Shown here: piece by piece, positions 1 through 14,400 of the stretch
Position numbering within the stretch: position 1 is the first letter of the stretch
Layout: the number at the start of each line of letters is the position of its first letter
Source of the DNA: Eudromia elegans
Lineage: Eukaryota; Chordata; Aves; Tinamiformes; Tinamidae
Assembly: GCA_003342815.1 (NCBI GenBank)
Contig: PTEX01000145.1
Coordinates: forward strand, 186,154-250,153
Length of the DNA: 64,000 nucleotides
Reading direction: 5' to 3'
Notes under the pieces: generated by a model
The model's input: the letters and a program-made list of their open reading frames with translations, nothing else
Told to the model about the DNA's origin: nothing
Database searches by the model: none
Made by a program: the position numbers and the translations under genes

Positions 1-1257
1 ATTTTGCCTTTAAATTTTAAAGATAAAGCACAAAATGCACTTAAGAGCACAGATTTTTAACGATGAAACATAACTGAAATGGATAAAAACACAATACATT
101 GGGAAGTGATAAGTAAAGATGCTTCTAGATTATCTAAACTAGCTCCCATGTTTCCTTTGTCTTATTTATGCTGCAGTAAACCCTTTCCAGCTTCTCCAAG
201 AAAAGCACTGGTACAGTATGGGAAAACCAAATACACAGTGTTTTTATTTGAATTGTAACTATTTTATTTGTGTGAAAGAGGTACAAATTTTAAATATGAC
301 AATTTCTCTAGTAGTTATATTGATTAAGTATTTCTATGGCCCTCACAAATTGTTTTGTACAGATATTTTCTGGGCAGTCTTTCATATTTATCTTTGTCAA
401 ACAATGAGTTTTAGACTGGAAGTTCATTAGAACTGAAGGACAATACATTCCTTCATATATCTTCCAGACTATGTTTTTATCTTTATATTCCAGTATATAA
501 CAGGACATTGCTAATTGTTTAACATGTGATCATCTATTATAGCATATATTTTTTAGCAGAATTGATATTTATCCAGTTATTTTCCTTACTGAAGGTCCTT
601 TATGCTTGCTTTTCAACAGTCCTTTGGAACCTAGCACTCCTGATACTCGTCATGTACCTAAAGAAAACCCAGATTGCTTGAATGTATCATCTTTTCCAAG
701 GCACTTAGAATATTTATTTTCATTATGTAAGGTTTCATTCTTAGTCTTAGCTTTCAATTTGCAACTAATGTGAAAAATGTTGCTAGTATATAAAAACTTT
801 CTTTGAAGCCTGATACAAAGAGACCAGTTTTGTCCATCACTAATTGGTAGTTTTCCTTACAGAGTATCAGACCAAGTCTTTCTTTGACCCTTTGTTTGTA
901 CCTAAGCACTAAAATCCTTGTAGAGTAGTTTTATGTTGTCTTTTTATAATCTTTTATAGCTACATCTCATTTTTGTTCTATCATTTTTTTTCTAATTTTA
1001 TCTGCACACATTTGTGCTATTTTTAATTCATACTTAGTAACCTGACTTTAGTCTTAAATTCTATACTCTTCATACTCAACATCTGAGGTCCATGGACAGT
1101 GCATGATAGAGATAAACTTTTGACAGACTCCTTAGCAATGCTAATTCTGTTCAAGTCTCCAAATTACTCTCTACAACAGCAAACTTAATTAGATTCTCTT
1201 TATTAGGTAGAATCATGTTTAGAAGAGTCTTCTACTCATTTATTCATTTCCTATAAG

Positions 1258-1278
1258 AAAAAAAAAGAGAGAGAGAGA
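1258..1278. repeat. A-run followed by (GA)6
   Basis: A run of nine A is followed directly by six GA dinucleotides. It is a short simple repeat with no sign of function. Confidence 0.85.
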
Positions 1279-2649
1279 ATCAGAATATTGGACTCTGCAA
1301 CGTGGTATCACAAGTCCTCCTTTCTGTGAGGAAAAGTATTAAGTGAACACACTGAAAATAAACAGAAAACATTAAGAAAATTAAAAAGAATCCTAAATTT
1401 ATTCACTATTTAAGTGCAAATATTTGGAGGGACATGACATAAATCTGTTAAAGCTTGAAGTGCCAAATATCGAGTTATCAGTAGCAAATTTTAGCAAGAT
1501 GTAGTAAGGTTTTGGTAGTTCTGAAGTAATGAACAACTTACAAAATTAAAAACATTAAAACAACATCAACATTAAAAACTTATTACTCTAAGAATAAAAT
1601 TCCTGGCATTTTTTGTTTGCTTATTTTTAAAACAGCTGAGATGAGATTTTAGCTTTCCAACACAGCATATGTTGTTCTGTCATTTCTAGAAGACTAGGTA
1701 GGCTCATCTTAAACAGTATGAAAGTAGATATTAAATCTTGAAATTTGACAGTATAATTTTATTCTTGCAGATATATAAACAACTACAGAAACCTAAAGGA
1801 CTCCCAAGAACCAGTATGTTAACAAGATATGTAGCTATCAAATATTTTTGAAAATGTAACCAAAGAAACTGTGGAACTGTAATATTTTTATTGATAATAA
1901 ATCCACATATATATAAGTTCATTAAAACATCTGCTGTGAATTTCCTGTTCACATTCTGTGAATTTCTTTGATAATCCATTGTATCTGGATTAAATTAAGC
2001 TTATTTCCATTTCCGGAACAGCAATGGTCTTTATGGAGCTCATCTCAGTCCTGAGCTGCTGCAGGTGATCCAGGCCACCCTCACCATGCAGGGCACTTTG
2101 TATATAGAAATAAACAAAACATGAAAATATTTAATAAATTGTCTCATTTATTTTTTATTAAGATCTCCTAAAGGCATTACCCAAACTCTATTAGGCTTGA
2201 CAGCTCTCTAATCTTACTAACATCCCTTTCCGTGCTCTGAAATCTGAAAGTTACAAATGAGATTGTTACAAAAGGGTAGAAACAATTTCACAGAACAATG
2301 AGAAAGAAGAGCAACAGTAGTTTGGGAGATAAAAGTTTAGGCAGCAAAAATTTAATGAACGTTTTTATCCTAAGTAGGTGCATCTGACTTCTCTCACAAC
2401 AATCTTCCAATTCTTCCTGAGCAAGAAGAAATTCCTTTTTGCAGATGAAAAGATATAAAGAAACTCTGTGGCTGAACTTTCAGAATAATTTATTTTTTCA
2501 TATGTGATCTGCTTTTTATTCAAGACTTTCAAACAATCAGAGAAAATTATTTAGTTAATTTTATTTTTCAAAGATAAGAAAGTTATTAACTAAATTGACA
2601 TTACACAAAAAAAGATGAGCAGAGAACAAAAACTTGTTAAAAGTACTAT

Positions 2650-2694
2650 CCTCTCCCTCTCTCTCTCTTCCTTCTACTCTTTCCCCTCTTCCTG
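2650..2694. repeat. Polypyrimidine (CT-rich) tract
   Basis: About 45 bases consist of C and T with only one interrupting A near 2676 before the terminal G. Tracts of this kind can in principle form triplex (H-) DNA. Here it sits in otherwise plain AT-rich sequence. Confidence 0.8.
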
Positions 2695-3836
2695 TAACTG
2701 TCTGCAAGAATCTATGATATTTTAAAAATAACAGTAATGCAAGTGAACAAATACACATTTATATAAGTATCAGAAGGGAAACTCTCAGAAAACTGTATGC
2801 TACATATAAAATACCAAAGTAATATATAACATGCCAAGTGGAAAATAAAAATGCTGAGCTCAATTCTTAGCTTTTACTTGCCTTTTATTTTTGACTACTA
2901 ATGCTGGGAAAGTAAGTCATAAACTCTTCTGAATCTCATCTCAACTTCAATGCACAGATAATGGTGAAGTACTGAGATAGCTGATTTCTTTGTGAATGAA
3001 GAGAAAATGAAGATGTATAATAACTTATTTTATGAGCTCTGCATATTTTACAAAGATATTAGCTCGTATTGACTGGCAAAGAACATACTTCTTTCAGCTG
3101 TCTTCTATTATTAATATCTCTTGACTATATCAACAGCTTCTTCTGCAACTAATTTTAATAATGAAAGCTTTCAATAAAAATTAGATTTTTTTTTACTTTC
3201 TTACCTTATCCTGCTTTTCCTATTATTATCTCGTGTTTCCCCCTTTGCACACATTCCCGTTCAGTGTCCTGAAGTCCTTACTAAATTATTGAGAATTTTG
3301 TTGTCATGTTCTTTTAAAAGATGTCTTGTTGTGCTACCTCCTTTTACAACCACAAAATAATTCCTATTGGAAAGCCAAAATTTCACATATAGTATACTAT
3401 AACTTCACAAAACTTGCATATTTTAGACTGATTTCTTTTTAATATCCTAGTCACCTACCTTAGTGCCAGACATCATTGATGTTTTAGTTGTTGTTATTAT
3501 TAGTTTATCCAAAACAGTTTACGCTTTTCAAAAAGTAATGCATATTAAAAAAAAAAAAATCTGGAGATCTTAAACTTGGACAGCCTTAATACTCTGTAGT
3601 TTGCCAAAGGCTTTAAAGTGGTGGAGGGGCTGCAGTGTGTCAGAAGAGTGGCTTTTATGCTCTTCATGAAAATCTGCCTCGCTCTGCCTTTTTGAAAAAT
3701 TGCCAGTGCAGAAATCTTTGATGGTAGTTAGAAGCAACCTCTAATGATTCCTTCCTCACTGACAGAGCCTCACCGAGCTGTAAAGTAACAACCCCAAAGG
3801 CATGTTCTTTCCATCACAGAGTCACAGTAGAAAGAG

Positions 3837-3841
<5 letters not shown>

Positions 3842-3877
<36 letters not shown>
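3842..3877. repeat. Poly(T) run of 36
   Basis: An uninterrupted run of 36 T is the longest homopolymer in the window. If it were the tail of a minus-strand retrocopy, the body would lie to its right with a TTTATT near the tract. None is visible in the next 40 bases, so a simple expanded homopolymer is more likely. Confidence 0.9.
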
Positions 3878-4810
3878 CTGGAATGGCTAAAGTAATCCAC
3901 AGCTAGGACAGGGAAAATAGACACCTTTGTGACCTTCCTTTATGACTAACCTAAAGGTCCCTCCTGAAGGCATGAGATATGAAAATGCAAAAGGGAGAAA
4001 ATCCAGACAATAGGGAAAGAAAAGAAAATAGTGGATTCAGCAAGTGTGTTAAGACTAAAGAAATTGAGAGAAACTGTGGCAACAGTTATGAGCCTGGTAG
4101 CTAGCCGTGGAGGAGATGAACTGAGGGCAATAGACATGGACAGGAAGAAGGCAAGACAGTCCAAAAGCAGATGAGGTACTGCCAGGAAAGTGGGACTGGT
4201 TGAACAAAACAGGTTAAAAGGCTTTGTGAGGAAAAAGGAAGGAAAACATCACAAGAGAAAGACATTAAGGAGAAAAAGAAAAGACTAATTCATATGTTAG
4301 TAGGGAAATAGAGTTGTTGAAAACATCTGAATGAGAGCCCTGGAGGATGACCTGTGCAAATACTTAGGCAAAGGGCCTGAACCAGAGCACCCCAAACAGC
4401 TCAGATGATAGCTCTCACTGCTCTATGCTCACTGCAGCAGCTGGGCAGGCTCCTTTTTCAGGAGTATCATTGGTTCTATACAGTTGTATAGAGACCTGAG
4501 AGATATAGTCAGGGCCATGCATTGCATTTGTCATTAAGATGTCCAAACACCAGTCTTTGCAATGGTCTTCCTCCAGCCTTGCCACCAGTGCAACCATCTG
4601 TTTTTCCTTTTTTCTATTATTCACATTTCCCATATCAGTATAGCCATCAGAACTAAGGGCTTGATCTTGGAATAGTATATTTAGGCTCATCATTTGGGGG
4701 GACAGTAAAGAAACGCAGAGTTAGTTCTAAGTGGTAGGGTAATCTATTCACAGACTTTATATGATCTCTTTGTAATTTTATTTGACCAATAATAGATAGG
4801 CAGAGAGATT

Positions 4811-4831
4811 GATAGATAGATAAATAAATAA
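4811..4831. repeat. (GATA)/(AATA) short microsatellite
   Basis: A few GATA units grade into AATA units. This is a short tetranucleotide microsatellite. Confidence 0.75.
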
Positions 4832-7800
4832 AAGAGCAGTCTCCTTGTTTGATCAGATTTCATCAGCTGAGTGGGAATAATTGGAGCTGGATATGTCGTA
4901 AAGCTGCTTTTGTTTTTGAGCCTGGAAACTATTGACCAATTTCTAACAGAAACTCATCATTAAGTATCCTTTTCTCAAGATGTGGTCCTAAAGCAACTTA
5001 ACACTTATGAGTAAGATTTGCAGTACGCACTAGACTGAGGAGAATGGTGGTTATACCAACCATCTGGAACTGGAAAAGGACCATTTGCCTAAAAATCATT
5101 TGTTTTCTGGATGTGGCCAGGCTATAACCCTGAAACATGCAGCAGACTGATAAACACAGCTCCAGATGAGTCCTAGCTGACTGTCTTTACAGCAACTGCC
5201 TATGTGACATTTTTTTTTTTCTCCTTGGGAAAGACAGTAAACCTCATAAAAGTGTTCCATTGAATGCAGAGAGCACCCAAAGCTGTCAGCAGACCAGTCT
5301 AATTATGTTGCCAAGATAGGCTCAAACTCCTTCCTTGGATTAGCCTTAAAAATCTTCTTTCAGATTTCAGTTGTTTCTAGAGAGACTTTTCAAAACAAAT
5401 ACAGTTAATACTTTTAAAATTATAGGTATATATTATTTCTTTTCTTGAAAATGATGGGTGGAGCACCATTAAACTTAAACAAATAAATGCACTTCCTTCT
5501 CCAATTTGAACATTTATCAGACCAATATGAAAATTTATACTAAAAGGGACTATTTATTACATAGGTGTAAAAATTAGGGGTTATATCAGAAATCATCCTT
5601 AACTATTGCATTTCTTACTATGGAATAAATGTGTTAAGATAATGTATTCCAATTTGGTACATTTTACTGTAGTTGCAGGTAATTCAGCTTATCCCTGCAG
5701 TTTTAATGTGATGAATTTCCACATAAGAAAGCAGAAAAAAAATTCTCATATTTTCATACTGTTCTCATTTTATGTTTTCATACTGCTTTCATTTTTAGGT
5801 TTATGTACTTTTCATTACTCTTACAAAATTTTTCTTGTTTGCTTTTTACATAACATCTGAAAATTTTGACAAAACAGTAAGAAACTGGTTATTTATGAGA
5901 AAAGAGCTGAAATTTTCTATAAATCCTCAATTAATGTAATGAATCTAATAGGGGTAAGTGATTATTACCTTACACCTTGTGAATCATGAAAACCTCAATT
6001 CTTTAAAAACAAATCACTGGTAGACATCCACCCAATATCAGTAGCTGTCTACTGTTTCTAATTTACTGAATCTTTCCATGCGGAGCTCAGTGATTTAAAT
6101 CCAGAGGAATTTTAAAATGTTAACTGTGTCTACAGTCAGAGTACGTTTTTTTTTTAAATTTGATGTCAGTATTAAAACTATTTTTTTTAATGATCAAAAG
6201 TACATTTGTCTCATCTGTAGCTCTTCTGTATTTGGTACTGCAAGACTCTTGCTATGTCATTGTTTTTGTATATAATGTATTTTGAAACCTAGGACGTTAT
6301 TGCTATTATCCTGACAAAGAGAAGTTCTTCATTCCATTGTGACATAGACTGTAGCCTGAACAACTTGTTTCTGCAATGTTGTTGTTGCTATGGGAACAGA
6401 TGTGGAATGTCTACTGCTGTACTGTAACAAAATTAAGCATATTATGGCCTCTTTAATTGCATTCTTTAAGAGCCATTACAAAGAGAATATCTGCCTGGAC
6501 ATCTCTCACCTATTTTCAAAATATGATTCTGAAGGAATATTACAGGATATTATTTCACAGATTTTTTAACAGCTTCTTTCTCCTACAGTTCTTATTACAA
6601 AGAAAAAAAACCAAGTCTGTTTTCTAAGGATATCCATATATTACTACATTTAAAAAATGGAAAAACAAAAAGTTAGTCTTATAGGCTTTCTAAGCCAGCT
6701 GATCTTGTTCAGTAGCTTTTGACAACTCCAAACTAGTGAAAGTGGAATATTCTTGAGTAAGAACATGCCAGTTCCTCCTATGCCTTAGAATAGTTTATTG
6801 TGATAAACTGATAGTAAGTCTATAGGTAAATAATTCCTATAATTGTGATTATATCACCATATACAAGGAGAATTGTCTCTTAGTAGTGTGTGTTACAAAA
6901 CAGCTGTTCTGTAACACACACCATTTACCCCCTGCTGACTCCCTTTTCTAGTTTATTTACTATGTGGTAGAGCACTGAGCCATTGTCTTCAAAAGAAAAC
7001 TCCACTCTTGGAGAAGAAAGCAAGAACAAAAACAACAAAACAACCCAACATTTTAAAAACAGACACAACACTTGTGAAGAAATAGAATAAAGAAGAGAAC
7101 TTCTAAGGCTCCATCCACTAAGTTTATGCACATCATTGCTTTACAGTACTGATAATCTGTCTTTTTCTGTGATATAATTCTTTCACTAATCTGTCACTTT
7201 TGTTACCAATCTCTTCCCATGCTTCACTAAGGAAATTCTATCTACAGAGAAAGAATTGCCTTGGAATTGTCAGAAAAAAGACGAAAAGACAGAGAAAGAG
7301 AAAAAAAAAGATAGAAAAAAAACAAGAGGTGAAAAAGAGTAATATTAAGTTGGGAATTTTTGCTGTTTCTCAACAAGTGATGAATCAGTGGATCTGTGAT
7401 ACTGTGCTGAACTATGTCAAAAACGACTTTAAGCAAAACTTTCACTTTTAACAAATTCTTTGAATTTTATTAGTTCACTTGAAATTCAACTCCTATTTGA
7501 AAGTTAAGAATCTTTCTTAGAAAGCCATGTAACCTGAAAAAAAAATATAAAAACTTTTATTATGCTTGGCAAATTAAGAATAGAATATTCCACAGAGCTC
7601 AGATGAGATTATCCTTTATCTATTACAATATTCATCTCTTAAGCAGACCAGAAAATGTAAATGAAGGAGGTTAAGTCAATAATCTGAAAATATGGAGACA
7701 CAGCACATACTTTTAAAAACTTTTAAGAGATTTTGTGTAAACCAGTTACAGTCTAGAGTGCCTAGTCAGCACCCATAGCACAGGTCACTAAGACACTATG

Positions 7801-9290
7801 GTAATGTGACAGGTCTATAAATTTTGAGCAATTGCTGTAGACAGAGCCCACAGAACCTCAAACCTTAGCTTAATACTTGAAAATGCTTGTTATCATTTGA
7901 GCCAGGCACAGCACATCTGTAGTATGGTGCCCTTTGCCTCGCATACCACCACACATCAACTTTTGGAAGTGGCACAGCTCACCTTTATCTCCTTAAGTGC
8001 TACACTCATTTTCTAGCCTACACCCAAGTGGGGAGCAGGACAAGGAAGAGGAGGAAGAAACACTTTAGATTTGTTCATAGAGAAGTAGAACTGTCAAGTA
8101 GACTGGTCTGTGATGGAGGTCCTAGGGAAGTCAGGGACAGAAAGGTTGCAGAGGGGTGGAAGTGACTGACAAAGAAAGACAGCAGTCGTATGGTCTATGC
8201 AGCACAAAATTTTCCGTCCAAAAAAAGACCACTCTTTCTGAAAGTATTATTGTTACTGCTTTTATCCTCACTGTTATCAATTACTCTTATCAGTAATCAC
8301 GTATTTATGTGTTTTGCATCCCTGCATTCTGGCAGAGCAGACAGTTGTTCTGACCTCTGTTGCTCACTGGAAATACAGAAAGAGACCAGTTGGAAGCTAT
8401 GGCCACACCAAGTTGTTGACTAAGGACAAGGAGGCAATAGGTACTCTTCCAAAGCGTTGGGCAAAAAAGGGATGCAGCAATTTTACAGCTTCATTCCAAG
8501 CTCATACATAATGAACATCCAGTGTGGTTTTTGTTCTTTGGGACCTCTAACTTCAGCAGAAACCCATAGCAATTAAGCTTTCTCAAAGACTAGTAAGAAG
8601 ATTGGTGTGGCTGTTCAGTTGATCATCTGGACAGATGAATATTTTGAGACAGATTCCTTTTTTGAGGCTGGTCACATATATGAGTCACAAAATAAAATCG
8701 AAATTCTGACCCAAAATTTTAAAGAGAGTACATATCAAAGCAGAAAACTAAAAAGGGGAAAACTTTTTGAATTCAAGTTGTCAATGCACAATTCACGTTA
8801 CAACAAATTGTTCAGTACAGATTCATGTTTGTTCACTCGAATTACTATAAATTGATAGGCCATCTACTAGGATGAGAAAAAAAAATGAAATCAGGAAAGA
8901 AAAGGAAAAAAAAATTGTATGTAATTGTTTTTCTGAATTGCTATATGACTCATTTATTGTTTTTATTTCTTGCTTTTGGGAACAATGCAGTACTTTTAGA
9001 GGAAGACAGCTGTTTCTACTGATATGTGACATATGTTTGCAAAAGGACTAACCCATAGAAGGATATAAGCTTCTAAATTCATCTTAATTGCTACTTTAGC
9101 TGCTTAAATCAAATTCTAACATTTCATTTTCAACACTATGAACTACTTTTAGATAGTAACAGAACTACATATATCTGGACAGTGATGAAATGTTTGTTCC
9201 TTTTTCCATCTTATCTTCTGGGTCAAGCTCAACAGAAATTTGTGGCACATGTATTGGTTGCCAGAGATGTGTTACTTTCACAATAGGCCT

Positions 9291-9320
9291 TCTTATATTT
9301 ATTCGTCTTATATTTATTCG
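9291..9320. repeat. Perfect 15-bp tandem duplication
   Basis: The 15-base unit TCTTATATTTATTCG occurs twice, head to tail and without mismatches. The identity of the copies suggests a recent slippage or duplication event. Confidence 0.9.
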
Positions 9321-9498
9321 TATTAGGTAAGAAAGACACTTCTTCAATACTGAAATCTTCCTTGTAAAAAGGCATTTGATCTCTGTCTCCCACTCCTTAT
9401 GAAAGTATTATAAACACCAGGCTTGTCTCTGTTCTGCAGCTTGATGAAGGAAATCCAGAGCCAATCTCTTCTGGCCTGGCTAGCTCACTCAATAAAAA

Positions 9499-9542
9499 AT
9501 GACTACATGTTTAATATTCAATGACTACATGTTTAATATTCA
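9499..9542. repeat. Perfect 22-bp tandem duplication
   Basis: A 22-base unit starting ATGACTACATG and ending AATATTCA is present twice in tandem with no mismatch. It lies about 180 bases from the 15-bp duplication, so two recent duplications sit close together. Confidence 0.92.
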
Positions 9543-11037
9543 ATATTTAAGCATGACTTTATAACCTAGTCTACAGGGAAAGAACTTTTGATTGTATACT
9601 GAATACTTAACATAGAGTAGTGGTAATTTGTTGGCAAATAGACGGTTCTCTTTAAAGGATTATACTGTGTGCTAGATTAGGAAATTGTTGTGTCTCTGGT
9701 CCAACAAACATGTATTTACTTCCTTGGATAAAAATGCCAATGGGCAAAGTGATGAGAACTTACCCCTTCTACTCAAGAGATCATCAATTACAACATGTAC
9801 AAATTGTGAAAAATTAAGGTTATTGTTAGGCAGAGTGAGAATATAAACACAATCTCAAAACTTGCTGAACTATTGATCTATAACATAGATGTTTTGAAGA
9901 AATAGATGAGAACAATAAGCACAGAGAACTGTCTTCCCATCATCTACCCGCTATATTTTGGGAAATAGGCTGGAATAAACATCTAATGTCAAAAATGTTC
10001 TGAAATGTATTCCTTAATAGAGACTGACACGCATCTTGATTGGTTCAGAACCCGTTTTAACTGTTTCTTTTTAGGTAGATCAGAGACCTCTAAAATATGC
10101 TATCTTATCTTTATAAATGAGCTCCTACTTCTTTTATGGATCTTATTTCGAGGAACTTAATTTTCTCTGTGCAATTTCTCTCTGACTAAGCACTTGAGTC
10201 AGGATGGAGGCTTCCACCAGAGAAAAATACTGTAAAAGGTACATAAAATCCTATCATATGTTACAAGACTTAAATCCTTTCATGGTTCTAATCCCAGATT
10301 AATACTATTCTTATGAAAGAGTATGATTTACAGTAAAATGAGAATTTGAGAGATGAGGAGGAGAAGTTATTGCTCATATCTTGTTCATTTGTAAAATATA
10401 AGGATCAAAAAAGTCCTGTTCTGAAAAACAATTATTAAAAAGAAAAAGAAGATAGCTTCAAGTTTTGCCTCTCATCAGATAGTTTATCTCATGAGACCAG
10501 AACGCTAGTCTTTAGCAACTTCAGTACTAGTGTTCACTCACTGTCTGTATGTTACCCTAGAGTATATCTGTTCATACTGTTAGTGATCAGATATTTTTAA
10601 GTTCTAGTTGTAATTATCTCAAGTAATGAACCAGATCAGTGTGGTAAGAATAGTGAGAAAAATCTGGTGCTTATAAATGGAAACAGATCTTTTCTTATTA
10701 AAAACAAATCACATTTTACAATGATTGCCACACTAGGAAAAAAAAAGTGAAATCTGGAACTGACTTAATATTTTTATACATATTTTGAATTTTGAAGTTT
10801 TCGGCATACATCCATGTGATAGGGAAAGGTTCTTCCTCTTTGACTCTATCAAAGGCTTGCGATCAGATCCAATTCTATGAAGGCAGGACAAAGTGTGATG
10901 TATGCTTTCCTTCCTAAGAACAATTTAGAGTCTCATTTTTCATCTCCTTACCATCTTTATGTGTTAGTATAGGAGAAGAGCACCTACTGTATATACCTGA
11001 GTGGAATTCTCTTGCTTTTCTTTCAGGAATAGATTTT

Positions 11038-11051
11038 AAAAAAAAAAAAAA
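11038..11051. repeat. Poly(A) run
   Basis: A run of about 14 A, a simple homopolymer. Confidence 0.8.
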
Positions 11052-11432
11052 TTTTGAGATTGTGCATATTCTTCTGTGTTTATACAGTTAGTTAGACCTG
11101 GTAAGTGGATCGATCTAACTGTAGCTCTAGTTCTGAGGCTAAGAGAAAATCCAATTCTTTCAATTATTTCAGTTTAAGGCATTCAAATGCCAGTAGATAT
11201 TATTTAAAACAGATGTTCTTTATATATCCAATATAAAGAACAACATCAATTTGTGGAGCCGTAAAAAAGAAAATGAGTGTATGCTGTCACCAGACATTAT
11301 TGGTTGCTTTTATTTTACTGAAATAAATGTTTAGTTACAGTTATATTTCAAATAAAGTGGACAACCAATACTGATGTAAAATGAAACAATGGCATTTATC
11401 CAGGTTGTTTGTTCATTTTCATTCTTTCTTGC

Positions 11433-11457
11433 TTTTTTTTTCTTTTTTTTTTTTTTT
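11433..11457. repeat. Poly(T) tract with one C
   Basis: About 25 bases of T with a single C at 11442, followed by CTGTTACAG. The whole resembles a splice acceptor, but no exon-like sequence follows, so I call it a simple repeat. Confidence 0.8.
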
Positions 11458-14400
11458 CTGTTACAGTTGAGGAAGTTAATGCTGCTCTAAAATGCAGATC
11501 ACAGTCATTCCTTTGATGCAGAAGTTTTGTTTGTTTTCTCTCTAACAGCTCACACATTCTCACATCTGGGTTTTATTTTCTATTAGAAATAATTATGCAG
11601 AAATTAACTTATATGGTCATACCAAAATAGAAAACTAAGTTAAAAATTTCAACTTACATACCATATACTCATTTTTTTTAAAAAAAATATACATTTGTCT
11701 TTTTCCTATCACAATGTTGAATCTGAAATCCATATTACAGACTTCAGTGATAAATACCATCCTTGGAATCTGCTTGCTGTAAGATGATTAGGCTGTGCCT
11801 ATAGAGAGATCAATTATTACTTTCTGTAGCTAGTACACAAATAGTTCAAGCAATCACATGCTTAGAAAGTATATGGAAGTCTTTAGTGTTCTTTTCACAT
11901 CAGTGCCTCAATTCTCGGTCACAACTGTTAAAGACAGAAAATGGAAAACACAAACACAAACAAACAAAAAAACCAGTAATTCTGTCATAGGAGCCTAGGA
12001 GCTCAGTAGCAATGTACTTGAAAAGGTGAATTCTTTCCTGCATAAATACAGACAGATTTTTCTAATTTAATTTTATTTTTGGCTCTCTACTTCATGTGAT
12101 CATACTGTCTTTGACTGTATCATGTTTACTATATTTGTTTCTTGTGTAACAATCACTACTTTATCTTCTTCACTTCTTTGTTAACATGTTTAGTCTTTGT
12201 TAACAGATGTTAATATTACAAAGATTTTACTAAAAATAATCAGTGGTAAACTAATTGAAAAACAAAAAAGCACTGAATGAAAACCTGGAAAACATGATGG
12301 CCTGTCAAAAAAAAGAGTGACTGCTCCAGAGAAAGAATCCATAACTGTACTTTTGAGCTCATGAAAGGAAGTATATGGTGAGATTCAAAGAGGCATAACA
12401 GATGACTTATAATGTCTATGAATGTGTATCTTCCAACCAAATTCCAGATATTTATAATGTTTACCTCTGAGTTAGTCATCCTACACTTGGTTTATACTCA
12501 GTGGAAAGGAACTGCAAAAACGATGTTCATCTCATCCTGAATTAGACCTCCAAATCATGTCCTAGATTAATGCCCTGAAGGAAGTTTATTTCTATTTACT
12601 GATTACCTCATATGTAGAAGTCTACATAGCAGGTGCCTGAACTTAATACACTGCATGTAGTCCAGCAGTGATTTGATATGTACTTTATTATTTGAACTGT
12701 ATTTTGTGCAGCATGAAAGCTTATTGACTTATTCAGATTAATGAAACACGATGTTTAAAATCCTGTGTAAGTGTCTGAGTAATATTTGAGTACTTTAGCT
12801 ATTGGAATTACTTGATCATTATCCCTTTTTATACACAAGAGCTTTATTTCCTTCTGCCTTAGCTTCAGATAATCACTGCACAAACTCATTCATTTCACTG
12901 TTCAGTTGCCTGATGGCACCTTACTCACTGGAAGTCTCCTGTCTGCCTGTTGCATCTGGTGCCTTACCTCTCAGCACGTCCCTTCCTGTGACTTACTGGA
13001 TTCTTTACCTGGGCTTGGTTGTTAGGAATGATTGACAGCTGTAGTCTGATGTCAAAAAGTTCAAACACCTGCAAATTCATCTCATTCTTAATCTTGCAAG
13101 TGTATACATCATACAAAAACGTTTCTAGTGGAAAACATCCAAAAAACCTGTATGGAACATAAAAAAAGGATAGAAGTGACAGTTTGTATGTGCACTGGAT
13201 TATATTAATCTTATGTAAAATTTGACTTAGCTGCCTTTACCATATTGGTTTAAATTGGTACAAGTGCAGGGAGAAACCTCCAAATAGTTTGTCTGTAATA
13301 TCTTCAGCATCGTCAGCTGTTCTGGAAAACAATAAAAAGAGGAAAGTAATCCCCAAGCAAAATGATTTCTTATTTTACAATGTCCTTTTTGTTGCAAAAT
13401 ATATGATCCTCAATGTAGAATTTTAATGCCAACTTTCAGCCTGGAGCAAATGTCTATTGATGAGCTGTAAGTCACTGAAAATAGAGAATTATAATGTAAA
13501 TCCTGACAAGATCCTTAGCTATTTTGGGACAGATGACAGTGGTATAATAAGTAGCCTACTGCATAGCTAAAGAATATGAATAAGATAAAACATGTGATTC
13601 TAATATTTTAAATTAATATAAAAATATATTAATGGATTATAATATACTTCAGTGAAATACAGGAATACATATAATAACCTAAGGCAATATGCTTTTATAT
13701 CCAGCTACCAGAAATACCAAAAAGAAAATATCAATATAAATGCATTGATACCAAAGTATTGTTTCTTAGCAGCTACCTTCTTTTACTTTTGCCATTTGAT
13801 AATATTTAAATATTTTATTATATAAAAGCTTTTTTTTTAACTTTTTACTAAAATACAGACAATTTGAGGACTAAAATAATTTACAATGTTTTTAACATAT
13901 TCCCCTGCTGTGGATTTCTTCTTCCTGTTGAATTTTCCTTTTAATAATGTAAATATTTCAGTGCTCCCTTTGACAAACTATCAGATGTTATTATTGTTGT
14001 GGTGTAATGTATCTGATGAAATAAAAATACCTTCTCAGATTCTCCTTAGGTCTTAAAGGTCTGAACAGACACATTAGGCTTATCTATTTATCTATTTAGT
14101 TAGCAGGTAGGAAAACATAAATAGTAATGCTTGGAGGAATGTTTTACTCTATCCACTTGCACTGTTAGAGAAAAATAATGTAAATGTGCCAGATCTCTCA
14201 GGATTAAAAGTTGAAGAATAAAAAGCTGTATCTTCAGTGCAGGTCTGAAGCAGTTTCTGTCCTGTCATAGATCTGAAGAAGGTAGGGAGAGAAGTTAGCA
14301 GGCTCTGTGCAGTGAAGGGACAAGGCCGAGAGACGAGGAGTTTTGCTTGATGCATGTATAAACCCATTGACTTAATTCCCTTGTCCTGTTCTCATTTGAA

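Noticed and set aside
3842..3877. Poly(T) as the reversed tail of a retropseudogene
   Set aside because: No reverse-complement polyadenylation signal and no coding-like sequence were seen next to it.
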